Source: Chitinophaga sp. LS1
Lineage (GTDB): Bacteria; Bacteroidota; Bacteroidia; Chitinophagales; Chitinophagaceae
Assembly (NCBI RefSeq): GCF_034274695.1
Contig: NZ_CP128362.1
Coordinates: forward strand, 3,102,501-3,166,500
Direction of reading: 5' to 3'
Length of the DNA: 64,000 nt
The position numbers and the translations under genes are program-made. Position 1 is the first letter of the stretch, and the number at the start of each line of letters is the position of its first letter. This document shows positions 19,767 to 28,757 of this stretch, one piece after another. Under the pieces are notes generated by a model. It was not told where the DNA came from. It made no database searches and worked only from the letters and a program-made list of their open reading frames with translations.

Positions 19767-21800
19767 ATGAAAATCAATTTCCTCGCGGGTTGTACCCTTG
19801 CCGTATTATCCATACTCCCGGCAAGGGCCCACATCTCTCCACATGCGGACTCCTACCATCCCCCCGTGTACACCACCCTACCTCTTGGTAGCATCAAGCC
19901 AGCCGGTTGGCTCCGCCACCAGCTCCTCATCATGCGGGACGGCTCCACAGGTCACCTGGACGAATACTATGCTAAATTAAAAAACGACAATGGCTGGCTC
20001 GGCGGCAAAGGCGACGGCTGGGAAGAAACGCCCTACTGGCTTGACGGCGCCCTTCCTCTCGCTTATCTCCTTGACGACAAAGCATTAAAAGAAAAAGTTC
20101 TCCGCTACGTCAACTGGACCCTCGACCACCAGCGCCCCAGCGGCTACTTCGGCCCTCTCACCGGTGCTGAAAGAGAAAAACACACCAGCGTAGAAGTTGC
20201 CAACGCCACCGACGGCGACGACTGGTGGCCCAAAATGGTCATGCTCAAAGTACTGCAGCAATACTATTCCGCCACCGGCGATCAGCGTGTCATCACCTTC
20301 ATGACCAAATACTTCCAGTACCAGCAGAAAGCCCTCGACATTGCCCCCATCGGCAAATGGACTGACTGGGCAGCTTCCAGAGGTGCGGACAATGTAATGA
20401 TGGCCCAATGGCTCTACAGCATCACCAAAGATCCCTCCCTCTTACAACTGGCAGACAAGATCGAACAGCAATCCTTTCCCTGGACCCGCTGGATGGGTGG
20501 CCATGAATGGGTGATCAGCACCACCACCTATGCCCACATGGGCAACTGGATGAACCGTCACGGTGTGAACGTAGCCATGGCCCTGAAATCGCCCGCTATC
20601 AACTACCAGCGTACCGGCGATCCGCAGGACTTACAGGCACTCCACACCGGCTGGCATGACCTCATGACCGTTCATGGTCTGCCCATGGGCATCTTCAGCG
20701 GCGATGAAGACCTGAATGGTAATGAACCTACTCAGGGTATTGAGCTCTGCGCCATCGTAGAAGCCATGTACTCATTGGAAAACATCATCTCCATCACCGG
20801 CGATGTTCACTACATGGATGCATTGGAAAAAATGGCCTTCAACGCCCTGCCTACGCAGACAACAGATGACTATAATAACAAACAATACTTTCAGGTAGCC
20901 AACCAGGTACAGATCAGCAAAGGCGTATTCGATTTCTCCCTGCCTTTTAGCAGAGAAATGTGTAACGTACTCGGTCCCAGAAGCGGTTATACCTGCTGCC
21001 TTGCAAATATGCATCAGGGCTGGACAAAGTTCACTGCTCAACTCTGGTACAGCACACCAGACAACGGCATTGCCGCCCTGTCTTATGCACCAAATGACCT
21101 GACCACCAAAGTTGGCGCAGCGCAAACGGAAGTGACGATACATGAAGCCACTACTTATCCTTTCAATGATGAGATCAGCTTCACGCTTTCATTGAAAAAA
21201 ACAGCGAGCTTCCCATTACAGTTACGCATCCCTGCATGGTGTAAAGATGCTACCATTCTCCTGAATGGACAGCCACTCCGCAAGGACACCGGCAATCAGG
21301 TGATCACCATCAACCGGAGCTGGAAAAACAACGACAAACTGGTATTACAATTACCAATGGATATCACCACTACTGTATGGGGCCGACATTCCCGCGCCAT
21401 AGAAAGAGGCCCGCTGGTATACGCCCTGAAACTGAATGAAAGCTGGGAGAAAGCGACGGACGAAGTAGAAGGCGAATACTTCAGTGTATATCCTACAGAC
21501 AAATGGAACTATGCGCTGATCAGGGACAATGTGGATAAACCTGCTGCTCATTTTAAAGCAGCTGTGGTAAAACAGGTAGACGACCAGTTCGTATGGAATC
21601 TGGCACATGCTCCTGTCACCATCACCGTACCGGCCAAATCCATCCCTTCCTGGAAAGAACTGAATGGTGTGGCCTTTCAGCCACCTACCGACAGGGAAGG
21701 TATTTACAAAGGAAAAGTAGACAATACAGTACAGGATATTACGCTCGTGCCTTATGGTTGTACCAAAGTACGCATCGTAGCTTTCCCTGTAGTGCCATAA
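19767..21800 (+). CDS. GH127-like beta-L-arabinofuranosidase (former DUF1680)
   Basis: This 677-residue secreted protein (signal peptide to about 'LPARA') has an (alpha/alpha)6 barrel and beta-sandwich of the GH127/GH146 group. Supporting motifs are 'YWLDGALPLAYLLDD', 'QGIELCAIVEAMYSLE' with the Glu proposed as a zinc/acid-base ligand, and the paired cysteines in 'GYTCCLANMHQGW' that supply the catalytic thiolate and zinc ligand in this family. It would remove beta-L-arabinofuranose (or a related sugar) from pectin side chains. It is 21 bases upstream of the GH78 gene and surely co-transcribed. Exact specificity within DUF1680 cannot be read. Confidence 0.88.
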   Translation: MKINFLAGCTLAVLSILPARAHISPHADSYHPPVYTTLPLGSIKPAGWLRHQLLIMRDGSTGHLDEYYAKLKNDNGWLGGKGDGWEETPYWLDGALPLAYLLDDKALKEKVLRYVNWTLDHQRPSGYFGPLTGAEREKHTSVEVANATDGDDWWPKMVMLKVLQQYYSATGDQRVITFMTKYFQYQQKALDIAPIGKWTDWAASRGADNVMMAQWLYSITKDPSLLQLADKIEQQSFPWTRWMGGHEWVISTTTYAHMGNWMNRHGVNVAMALKSPAINYQRTGDPQDLQALHTGWHDLMTVHGLPMGIFSGDEDLNGNEPTQGIELCAIVEAMYSLENIISITGDVHYMDALEKMAFNALPTQTTDDYNNKQYFQVANQVQISKGVFDFSLPFSREMCNVLGPRSGYTCCLANMHQGWTKFTAQLWYSTPDNGIAALSYAPNDLTTKVGAAQTEVTIHEATTYPFNDEISFTLSLKKTASFPLQLRIPAWCKDATILLNGQPLRKDTGNQVITINRSWKNNDKLVLQLPMDITTTVWGRHSRAIERGPLVYALKLNESWEKATDEVEGEYFSVYPTDKWNYALIRDNVDKPAAHFKAAVVKQVDDQFVWNLAHAPVTITVPAKSIPSWKELNGVAFQPPTDREGIYKGKVDNTVQDITLVPYGCTKVRIVAFPVVP

Positions 21801-21821
21801 ATCACAAAAAAAACAGAAACC

Positions 21822-24080
21822 TTGCAACGTATTTTATTTTGCCTGCTATGTTGCCTGCCCGGTTTCCTGTATGCACAGGTCAACTGGTCAGGTAGCTGGA
21901 TCACGAATACCACAGATACCACTATCACAAAAGCACCTTTTTTCAGGAAAGTATTTCATACGGGTAAGCCATTGCAAAGTGCAGTCGCTTACGTATCCGG
22001 TGTAGGGTATCATGTGTTGTATGTAAACGGAAAACCTGTCACCGATGCCGTGCTGGAACAGGGCTATACCCGCTATGACAAAAGATTGCTGTACAACACC
22101 TACGACATTACCGCCCTGTTGGCTAATGGAGACAACGTCGTAGCAGCAGAACTGGGAAATGGCTGGTACAATGTACAATCCCATGCAGTATGGGAATTTC
22201 ACAAAGCACCGTGGCGCAATACACCCCGCATGCTCATCAACATCCTGCTCATCTACAAAGATGGTAGTAAAGAAACCATCGTTACGGATCGTAGCTGGAA
22301 GTGCACCACCGGACCTAGCCAGTACAACAACCTGTACACCGGCGAAATCTACGATGCCCGGGCAGAACTACCGGGCTGGAACAAGCTGGGGTACAATGAT
22401 GCCAGCTGGCAGACCGCCCTTGAAACCCATTCTCCCGGTGGTGTACTGGTGCCACAGGAAATGCCTTCTATTAAGATCATCAGGCGTATCAAACCTGTAA
22501 GTGTAAAACAGGTAGATAAGGATGAATATCTCTTCGATATGGGCCAGAACTTTGCCGGCGTTGTGACCTTAAAAGTAAAAGGTACAGCAGGTACTAAAGT
22601 GACCCTTTCCTACAGAGAGGTATTGAAAGATGGTAAAATAGACCTTGCTCATAACACAGAACACATGCGTAGCTGGCCGGGTGAACTGCCTTTCCAGACA
22701 GATGTGTATATCTTAAAAGGGAACGGTGGTATCGAAACTTTCACACCGCAATTCACCTATCATGGCTTTCAGTATGTATCAGTGAAAACTGATGCAAAAC
22801 TGGATAAGAATGCCATCGAAGGCCTATTCTACAGTACAGACTTTGAAGAAGCCGGTCATTTCACCAGCTCTGATCCTATGATCAATAAGCTGTACGAAGC
22901 AGCCCGTCAATCTTACAGAAGCAATTTCCTCAGTATTCCTACCGACTGTCCACAGCGTGAAAAGAACGGCTGGACGGCTGATGCGCATATCTCCGCAGAA
23001 ATCGGTCTGTGGAATTACAAATCTGCACCGGGTTATCGCAAGTGGCTGAATGACATCCGGGATGCGCAGACACCGGATGGATCTATTCCAGGTATCGTTC
23101 CTTCCAATGGCTGGGGCTATGACCGCAAGGACTTTACCTTTGGTCCGGCATGGGGTAGTGCACTGCCCATCATCACCTGGTATTTATACCTCTATGAAGG
23201 CGACACCGCTGCGATAAGAGAGAACTACGATGCGATCAAAAAATACACTGACCTGCTCACCAGCGAAGCGCAGAACCATATCTTCAAAATGGGCCTGGGC
23301 GACTGGATGTCATTGGTAGAAACCCCCGTGCCATTTACATCTACAGCCTGTTATTACACCGACGCGGTGCTGGTGTCTAAAATGGCACGTGTATTAGGTA
23401 AAGACGAAGATGTGACTGCATATACTGCACTGGCAGAAAAGATCAGTGCTGCTTTCAACAAGGAGTATTATAATACGCAGACCATGCAGTACAATGTGAC
23501 CACTGCCACGGCTCTCAGTACCACTGTATACCACGAGCTGGTGCCAAAGCCTGCGTTGACTAAAACAGTAGAGCAACTGGCAAAGAAGATCACAGACAAC
23601 CATTATCATGCTGATTTCGGCGTATTAGGTACCAAATATGTGCTGCCTTCACTCAGTGATAACGGACATGTAGAACTGGCTATGAAAATGCTGACAGATA
23701 CAGGTTATGCAGGTTGGGCACACTGGATTGCAAACGGTGCCACTTCCTTGTTCGAAGACTGGCCGGGGGAATTATCACACAATCATATCTTCTTTGGAGA
23801 CTATTGTGCATGGTTCTACAAAACATTGGCGGGTATCCGTCCGGATGAAACAGCGCCCGGGTTTAAGCATTTCTTTATTCAACCCTCATTTGTGTCTCAG
23901 CTCACTTTTGCAAAGGCTGATTATCAATGCCGCTATGGTAAGATCGTCTCTTCCTGGAAGCGGAATGGGAAACAGGTGATGTTGGAAGTGGAAGTACCCG
24001 CAAATACAACCGCGACATTAAAATTACCAGGTAAGAAAGATCAACTTTTACAACCGGGGAAACATAAGCTAACTATATAA
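21822..24080 (+). CDS. alpha-L-rhamnosidase, GH78 family
   Basis: This 752-residue secreted enzyme starts at TTG 21822, chosen because it gives a signal peptide ('ILFCLLCCLPGFLYAQ') and no ATG is available. It has N-terminal beta-sandwich domains ('AELGNGWYNVQSH', 'FDMGQNFAGVVTLKVKGTAG') and then the (alpha/alpha)6 barrel with the GH78 catalytic stretch 'PTDCPQREKNGWTADAHI', 'GATSLFEDWPGELSHNHIFF', and a C-terminal beta domain. It releases terminal alpha-L-rhamnose from RG-I or RG-II fragments. It is an operon partner of the GH127-like gene and complements the PL11 lyase. Confidence 0.94.
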   Translation: MQRILFCLLCCLPGFLYAQVNWSGSWITNTTDTTITKAPFFRKVFHTGKPLQSAVAYVSGVGYHVLYVNGKPVTDAVLEQGYTRYDKRLLYNTYDITALLANGDNVVAAELGNGWYNVQSHAVWEFHKAPWRNTPRMLINILLIYKDGSKETIVTDRSWKCTTGPSQYNNLYTGEIYDARAELPGWNKLGYNDASWQTALETHSPGGVLVPQEMPSIKIIRRIKPVSVKQVDKDEYLFDMGQNFAGVVTLKVKGTAGTKVTLSYREVLKDGKIDLAHNTEHMRSWPGELPFQTDVYILKGNGGIETFTPQFTYHGFQYVSVKTDAKLDKNAIEGLFYSTDFEEAGHFTSSDPMINKLYEAARQSYRSNFLSIPTDCPQREKNGWTADAHISAEIGLWNYKSAPGYRKWLNDIRDAQTPDGSIPGIVPSNGWGYDRKDFTFGPAWGSALPIITWYLYLYEGDTAAIRENYDAIKKYTDLLTSEAQNHIFKMGLGDWMSLVETPVPFTSTACYYTDAVLVSKMARVLGKDEDVTAYTALAEKISAAFNKEYYNTQTMQYNVTTATALSTTVYHELVPKPALTKTVEQLAKKITDNHYHADFGVLGTKYVLPSLSDNGHVELAMKMLTDTGYAGWAHWIANGATSLFEDWPGELSHNHIFFGDYCAWFYKTLAGIRPDETAPGFKHFFIQPSFVSQLTFAKADYQCRYGKIVSSWKRNGKQVMLEVEVPANTTATLKLPGKKDQLLQPGKHKLTI

Positions 24081-24083
24081 AAA

Positions 24084-24189
24084 AAACGAGGCTGACTAAA
24101 AGTAAAATGAAGGCACTGAGAGTTGCGTAAAAGCCATTTCGTCTCCATCACCTACCCGAGAGGGGGACCCTTTTTAGTCGGCCTCGTTT
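24084..24189 (+). repeat. palindromic-ended dispersed repeat, copy 2
   Basis: This is the second copy of the element at 18735-18838, inverted relative to it. Its ends AAACGAGGCTGACTAAAA (24084) and TTTTTAGTCGGCCTCGTTT (to 24189) are complementary with one mismatch, and the interior again carries 'CTCCATCACCTACCCGAGAG'. It starts 4 bases after the GH78 stop and ends with T-rich sequence, so it may double as a terminator here. Confidence 0.8.
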
Positions 24190-24262
24190 AATTCGGCTAC
24201 CTAATGGAAATAGGTAGTCCTTTAAGCACTTCTGAAGAGGTTTATTTATTTTTGATACGCTC

Positions 24263-25102
24263 TCATTTAAATATATGTGAATAGAAAAACAGATCCGGTT
24301 TCTTCCCCTCACTGATCGTCAGGTATCCCTTATTATCCACGCTAATCGTTACCGCTTCTCCTTGTTTTTCACGCACATATGGCAATAAGGTCGCCGGCCG
24401 TGCCATCGTCATTTCGATAGCTTCATTGCCTTTACGTCGCCAGTAATAAATATGTGATTCGTCTTTGATAACAATGTGTTCTCCATTCTGCGAGATGTCG
24501 CCGGCTGTAATCCAGGTGTAGGGTAAGGTCAATACCTTTTCCAGTGTTACCTGTTGCTGATCTTTAAAATTGAAGTATTGTGCTGGTACCTTATACAGGC
24601 TCACCTGTTTTTCTCTTTTGCTTACAACATACATACATTTTCCAATCGGATCAATCATTAGTGACTCTGCATCTCTGGCGCCATCAGGAAACCTGATAAA
24701 GAGCGCATCCGCATGCACAGATGTTTTATCACCCGGTACGGTCAAAAAATCCGGAAACCTGTAGATCTGCATATCTATGTTCAACGCGTGGTTATTGCCG
24801 ATATCTCCAACATATACATAGTGTTTGCCGCCGGGACCAATATTCTCTGCAATATCCTCCCAATCCCTGTTCACGGCCCCTTTCAATTTCACACTGCTGA
24901 CCAGCTTCCCCTTGCTATTCAGCAGGTATACTTCATTCTTTCCGCCACTGTCATTGTGTGTCCAGAAGTATCCCGGTAGGGTAGCACTGGCTGCCAGACC
25001 TGAGGCCTCGTCCAATTTATCCGATTTTACTTTTCCTAACACCTGCGGTGTTTGTGCCATAACAGGCAGATTAATAAGCAGTAATATCCCTAGCATTCTC
25101 AT
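24263..25102 (-). CDS. secreted beta-propeller-like protein of unknown function
   Basis: This 279-residue protein has a signal peptide ('LLLINLPVMAQ') and repeating strand patterns of a propeller: 'DEASGLAASATLPGYFWTHN', 'VYLLNSKGKLVSSVKLKG', 'HYVYVGDIGNNH', 'YVVSKREKQVSLYKV'. The sequence 'WEDIAENIGPGGKHYVYVGD' is characteristic of a conserved bacterial family without assigned activity. It faces away from its + strand neighbours and does not appear to belong to the glycan locus. Confidence 0.75.
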   Translation of the reverse strand: MRMLGILLLINLPVMAQTPQVLGKVKSDKLDEASGLAASATLPGYFWTHNDSGGKNEVYLLNSKGKLVSSVKLKGAVNRDWEDIAENIGPGGKHYVYVGDIGNNHALNIDMQIYRFPDFLTVPGDKTSVHADALFIRFPDGARDAESLMIDPIGKCMYVVSKREKQVSLYKVPAQYFNFKDQQQVTLEKVLTLPYTWITAGDISQNGEHIVIKDESHIYYWRRKGNEAIEMTMARPATLLPYVREKQGEAVTISVDNKGYLTISEGKKPDLFFYSHIFK

Positions 25103-25119
25103 ACTACGATACTACGAAT

Positions 25120-25268
25120 ATTTTCTGAGGATCAGACAAGGCCCGTTTGTAAGGCTACTTTTACCAATCCGGCGGTATGTATTGATCCCAGGTGGTACAG
25201 CAGCACGTTCAGCTGTGGACTGGAAAGATTATAACAAGGTGAAGGCGTACCTGCACCTGAAAGACTAA
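25120..25268 (+). pseudogene. possible 3' gene remnant
   Basis: A + frame ending 'IPGGTAARSAVDWKDYNKVK...' stops at 25268, 26 bases before a strong + strand terminator that has no other obvious gene to serve. The frame has no start and no recognised homology. It may be the tail of a deleted gene; this is weakly supported. Confidence 0.3.
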
Positions 25269-25294
25269 GAATATAGCTTGCCGATTTCCTTTTT

Positions 25295-25333
25295 CCGGTT
25301 GTCCTCATTTAATGAGGGTGACCGGATTTTTTT
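25295..25333 (+). terminator. rho-independent terminator
   Basis: The hairpin arms CCGGTTGTCCTCAT and ATGAGGGTGACCGG (internal mismatch) are followed by a T7 run. The orientation is +, upstream of the GH92 gene and after the - strand start of the propeller gene. Confidence 0.75.
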
Positions 25334-25366
25334 ATATTTTTAGTCCTCTCAAAAAAAACGAAAGAT

Positions 25367-27571
25367 ATGCAACTAAACAGGCTGCTATTGGGTATGGCAT
25401 TATTTGCCTCCCCATTCGCACGGGGACAGAGTACAACCAGCAATGTCAACTATGTAGATCCCACTATCGGCGGTGTGGGCATCATACTGGAACCCACCCG
25501 TCCTACAGTTCACCTGCCTAATAGTATGGTGAGGGTATTTCCCATCCGCAAAGATCAGCTGGATGACCGCATTCATGATTTCCCACTTACCATTGCATCG
25601 CACAGGCAGGAAAGCCTTTTTGGTATGATGCCCATATCAGGCGACGATTATTTTGCACCCAGGGTATGGGACAGGGAGCGTACTACGCCTTACTATTACA
25701 GTACTTTCCTCGACGATGCGGACCAGGTAGAATTTACGCCTGCAGCGCGTAGCGGATATTTCCGTTTTCACTTCCAGGGAAAGGAGAAGCACTATCTCCG
25801 TTTTCAGCCTTTGAATGGTAAAGGCACTATCGAAGCAACCGGCAAACAGGTGATCACCGGTACAGAACAATTCCACGGCATGGCAGCTTACTTTTATGCA
25901 GAGCTGAGCACCCCGATCGTAGGTGTACAAACTTTAGATAAAGAAGGTCAAAAGATATTGCTGGCAGAAGTGCCGGCAGCAACAGCAGTAAAATACGGTG
26001 TTTCTTTTGTGAGCATCGAACAGGCAAAAATTAACCTGCAAAAGGAGATCCCTGACTGGAACTTCGATGCAGTAAAAGATAAGGCATTTAAAGCCTGGGA
26101 TAAAGTATTGGGCCAGATCAATGTGAAAGGCGGTACGCCTGCACAGAAACGGGTATTCTATACCTCTCTGTACCGTACTTACGAGCGTATGATCAATATC
26201 AACGAGTACGGTAAGTATTACAGCGCATACGATCACCAGGTACATTCCTCAGATAAGCCCTTTTACGCGGATAACTGGCTATGGGATACCTATATCGCAT
26301 TAGAACCATTACAGACCCTTTTACACCCTTCTACAGAAGCAGATAAGATCAGTTCTTATATCCAGATGTATGAGCAGAGTGGCTGGATGCCTTCGTTCGC
26401 AGTCGTAACCGGCGATATGCCTTGTATGACGGGCAATCATGCCGCCGCGTGGATGGCAGATGCGTGGTTCAAAGGCGTACATAATTTTGATGTAGCCAAG
26501 GCATATGAAGGACTAAAAAAGAATGCTTTAGAGGCAACCCTGCTGCCGTGGAGAAATGGCCCGGGTACAGAGCTGGATGCTTTTTACAATACACATGGCT
26601 ATATGCCTGCCCTCAGACCGGGAGAGAAAGAGTGGGTGAGTGAAGTACATGGTTTTGAGCGCAGACAATCTGTGGCCGTGACATTGGAAAATAGCTTTGA
26701 TGACTGGTGTATCGCTCAACTGGCTATACCGGCAGGTAAAAAAGAAGATGTTCCATTGTTTTTAAAGCGTGCGGCTAACTATAAAAACGTATTCCGGGCA
26801 GATAAAGGCTTTATGTGGCCAAAGGACTCCGCCGGCAGCTGGATCGAGCCATTTGACCCTAAATTCTCAGGTGGTCAGGGTGGTCGTGATTATTTCACAG
26901 AAAACAATGCATATACCTACAATTGGGATGTAAAGCATGACCTGACAGGATTATTTGGTCTGATGGGCGGCCCTAAGGCAGCAGAGGCGAACCTGGACCA
27001 GCTGTTCCGTGAAGGACTGGGCAGAAGCAAATACCAGTTGTGGTATACCTTCCCGGATGCGACGGGGTTGGTTGGGCAGTTTGTAATGGGCAATGAGCCT
27101 AGTTTCCACATCCCTTACCTGTACAATTACCTGGGAGCGCCCTGGAAGACACAGAAACGCATCCGCATGCTAATGGATACCTGGTATACAGACAACCTAT
27201 TTGGCATTCCCGGAGATGAAGATGGGGGTGGTATGACGGCTTTTGTAGTGTTTTCCATGATGGGATTCTGTCCGGTAACCCCGGGTATTCCTCAGTATAA
27301 TATTGGTAGTCCGGTATTTACGCAGGTAACGATACAGTTGGAAAATGGTAAGGTATTCACGATCAATGCACCTAAGAGTTCAGGAGAGAACAAGTACATT
27401 CAAAGTGCAAAACTGGATGGAAAAGTGCTGAATAAGCCCTGGTTTACGCACCAGGAGGTGTTGAAAGGCGGGGTATTGGAGCTGGATATGGGTGCTGCGC
27501 CAAATAAACAGTGGGGAAGTGGGGAGCAGGCATTACCTCCTTCTTCAATTAATTATAAATCAGGAGAATAG
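25367..27571 (+). CDS. alpha-mannosidase, GH92 family
   Basis: This 734-residue secreted exo-alpha-mannosidase candidate (signal peptide to about 'SPFARGQ') has N-terminal 'YVDPTIGGVG' and barrel motifs 'ADNWLWDTYIALEPL', 'GNHAAAWMADAWFKG', 'MGNEPSFHIPYLYNYLGAPW' (containing a conserved catalytic Glu), and 'GIPGDEDGGGMTAFVVFSMM', where GH92 enzymes carry the calcium and base aspartates. The last motif departs from the usual D-x-G-x-MSAWYVF form. It is monocistronic, between two terminators. The target would be N-glycan or yeast mannan-type chains, unrelated to RG-I. Confidence 0.9.
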   Translation: MQLNRLLLGMALFASPFARGQSTTSNVNYVDPTIGGVGIILEPTRPTVHLPNSMVRVFPIRKDQLDDRIHDFPLTIASHRQESLFGMMPISGDDYFAPRVWDRERTTPYYYSTFLDDADQVEFTPAARSGYFRFHFQGKEKHYLRFQPLNGKGTIEATGKQVITGTEQFHGMAAYFYAELSTPIVGVQTLDKEGQKILLAEVPAATAVKYGVSFVSIEQAKINLQKEIPDWNFDAVKDKAFKAWDKVLGQINVKGGTPAQKRVFYTSLYRTYERMININEYGKYYSAYDHQVHSSDKPFYADNWLWDTYIALEPLQTLLHPSTEADKISSYIQMYEQSGWMPSFAVVTGDMPCMTGNHAAAWMADAWFKGVHNFDVAKAYEGLKKNALEATLLPWRNGPGTELDAFYNTHGYMPALRPGEKEWVSEVHGFERRQSVAVTLENSFDDWCIAQLAIPAGKKEDVPLFLKRAANYKNVFRADKGFMWPKDSAGSWIEPFDPKFSGGQGGRDYFTENNAYTYNWDVKHDLTGLFGLMGGPKAAEANLDQLFREGLGRSKYQLWYTFPDATGLVGQFVMGNEPSFHIPYLYNYLGAPWKTQKRIRMLMDTWYTDNLFGIPGDEDGGGMTAFVVFSMMGFCPVTPGIPQYNIGSPVFTQVTIQLENGKVFTINAPKSSGENKYIQSAKLDGKVLNKPWFTHQEVLKGGVLELDMGAAPNKQWGSGEQALPPSSINYKSGE

Positions 27572-27574
27572 GTA

Positions 27575-27609
27575 ACAATACGGCCATCCTGAAAGGATGG
27601 CCGTATTGT
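27575..27609. terminator. bidirectional terminator hairpin
   Basis: A perfect 16-bp stem (ACAATACGGCCATCCT / AGGATGGCCGTATTGT) with a 3-base loop lies between the convergent GH92 and ArsR genes. It ends one base before the ArsR stop codon. Confidence 0.88.
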
Positions 27610-27903
27610 TTATAGATCTTCCAGAATCAGTTTTCCCAATTCTTTAATAGCATCTTCATTTCTTTTGTAATATGTCCACTGTCCCTGCCTGGTCACGGTC
27701 AGCAGTCCTGTTCGCTGTAAGAGCGATAAATACTCAGAGGCAGTGGATTGTGTAACCCCCATTTTAAGCTGGATTTGTCCTACACATACGCCATTTTCGC
27801 AGCATCCTTCTGCCGGAAAATTATTTGCCGGGTCCTTCAGCCATTGTAATATCTGAAGCCTGGCCTTGTTGGATAATGCTTTGAATACTTCCACGTGTTC
27901 CAT
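27610..27903 (-). CDS. ArsR-family winged-helix transcriptional regulator
   Basis: This 97-residue regulator starts at ATG 27903 (an upstream TTG at 27951 would add 16 residues). The fold is read from 'MEHVEVFKALSNKARLQILQ', the recognition helix region 'VGQIQLKMGVTQSTASEYLS' and the wing 'TVTRQGQWTYYKRNEDAI'. A cysteine cluster 'GCCENGVCVG' precedes the HTH, which suggests metal or thiol sensing rather than simple dimer control. The target is not evident; the divergent 28000 gene is the nearest candidate. Confidence 0.9.
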   Translation of the reverse strand: MEHVEVFKALSNKARLQILQWLKDPANNFPAEGCCENGVCVGQIQLKMGVTQSTASEYLSLLQRTGLLTVTRQGQWTYYKRNEDAIKELGKLILEDL

Positions 27904-27999
27904 ACTACAAAGGTATCGGAAAAATGCGATTTTATCATACTGTTGTATCAATTCAGCAGATTGGAAGAACTTTACTATAGATCTGTTAAACCTTAACCC

Positions 28000-28623
28000 A
28001 TGTATTTTAGATTAGCTGTAAACCCCGTAGAAAATTTCAGAGTTAAAGACGTTCTCTCTCTACCCTATTTCAAGCATGTTAACCGGTTTGCCAAACCCTA
28101 TTTATACAAATCCAACTATGTAAATGTACTCTTACAGGAGCGGAACATAGATGGATTCGCCATGGTACATCTGGTATACTTTATTAAGCAACCCGTATTG
28201 GTAGTGGTATCAGAAGAATCGCCCCGAACTGTTGTCCAGCAGGTAGTAAGCGGACAGATGGAGCTTCTTATCAAAGGTCAGAAACCCATGGTGTTACAAC
28301 CAGACGGTTATGATATATTACAATTAAATACTGACGAGTATGCTCTCTTGTTGCAGCCTGGCATTTGTGAAGTGCTTCGCTTCGATTTTGAGGAATCGGT
28401 TATGAAAACAGTCAGTAAAACAGCCACTGTTAAACAGTGGCTGGATAAACTGAAATCCGGTAAATCTGCTTTTTATAGTCACCGCCCTATAGATGAGAAA
28501 TTCCGCTCTCTGCAGGGTGAAATGCAATATTGTCGTGCATTTACAGAAGAAGAGCAGGAATGGTTCAATGGTAAGTTGGACGAAGTATTTGAAATGGTGA
28601 CAGAACAGGGGGTGCTGCGATAA
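28000..28623 (+). CDS. conserved protein of unknown function (AraC N-terminal-domain-like)
   Basis: This 207-residue cytosolic protein is not recognised with confidence. The stretch 'VVVSEESPRTVVQQVVSGQM...LLLQPGICEVLRFDFEE' has the strand pattern of sensor domains that precede AraC HTH modules in Bacteroidota, but no HTH follows; the C-terminus is helical ('FTEEEQEWFNGKLDEVFEMV'). The 3' end carries a local duplication of ~35 bases (28603-28672) spanning the stop codon. It is divergent from the ArsR gene. Confidence 0.65.
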   Translation: MYFRLAVNPVENFRVKDVLSLPYFKHVNRFAKPYLYKSNYVNVLLQERNIDGFAMVHLVYFIKQPVLVVVSEESPRTVVQQVVSGQMELLIKGQKPMVLQPDGYDILQLNTDEYALLLQPGICEVLRFDFEESVMKTVSKTATVKQWLDKLKSGKSAFYSHRPIDEKFRSLQGEMQYCRAFTEEEQEWFNGKLDEVFEMVTEQGVLR

Positions 28624-28672
28624 CCCTTGTTAGAATAGAACAGGGAGTGCTGGCAATAACCTTTCTTAGAAT
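28603..28672 (+). repeat. 35-bp tandem duplication across a stop codon
   Basis: GAACAGGGGGTGCTGCGATA (28603) is repeated as GAACAGGGAGTGCTGGCAAT (28638), each followed by AACC-TT-TTAGAAT. The first copy contains the stop codon of the preceding gene. Confidence 0.8.
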
Positions 28673-28724
28673 TTTACATCTCTTCCTTTAATCTGTGTAA
28701 TTTTTCTGTGCGCATAAAGTATGA

Positions 28725-28753
28725 CCTTTGTTTTATCAAACACAAAACAAAGG
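28725..28753 (+). promoter_or_regulatory. operator-like inverted repeat before SDR gene
   Basis: CCTTTGTTTT and AAAACAAAGG form a 10-bp inverted repeat with a 9-base spacer, ending 4 bases before ATG 28758 and containing the AAAGG ribosome-binding site. It could be a repressor operator or an RNA hairpin hiding the ribosome-binding site. Confidence 0.55.
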
Positions 28754-28757
28754 ATAT

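Noticed and set aside
24825..25268. 147-codon + gene overlapping the propeller gene
   Set aside because: Most of it is antisense to the 24263-25102 gene. Only the tail beyond 25120 might be a remnant.
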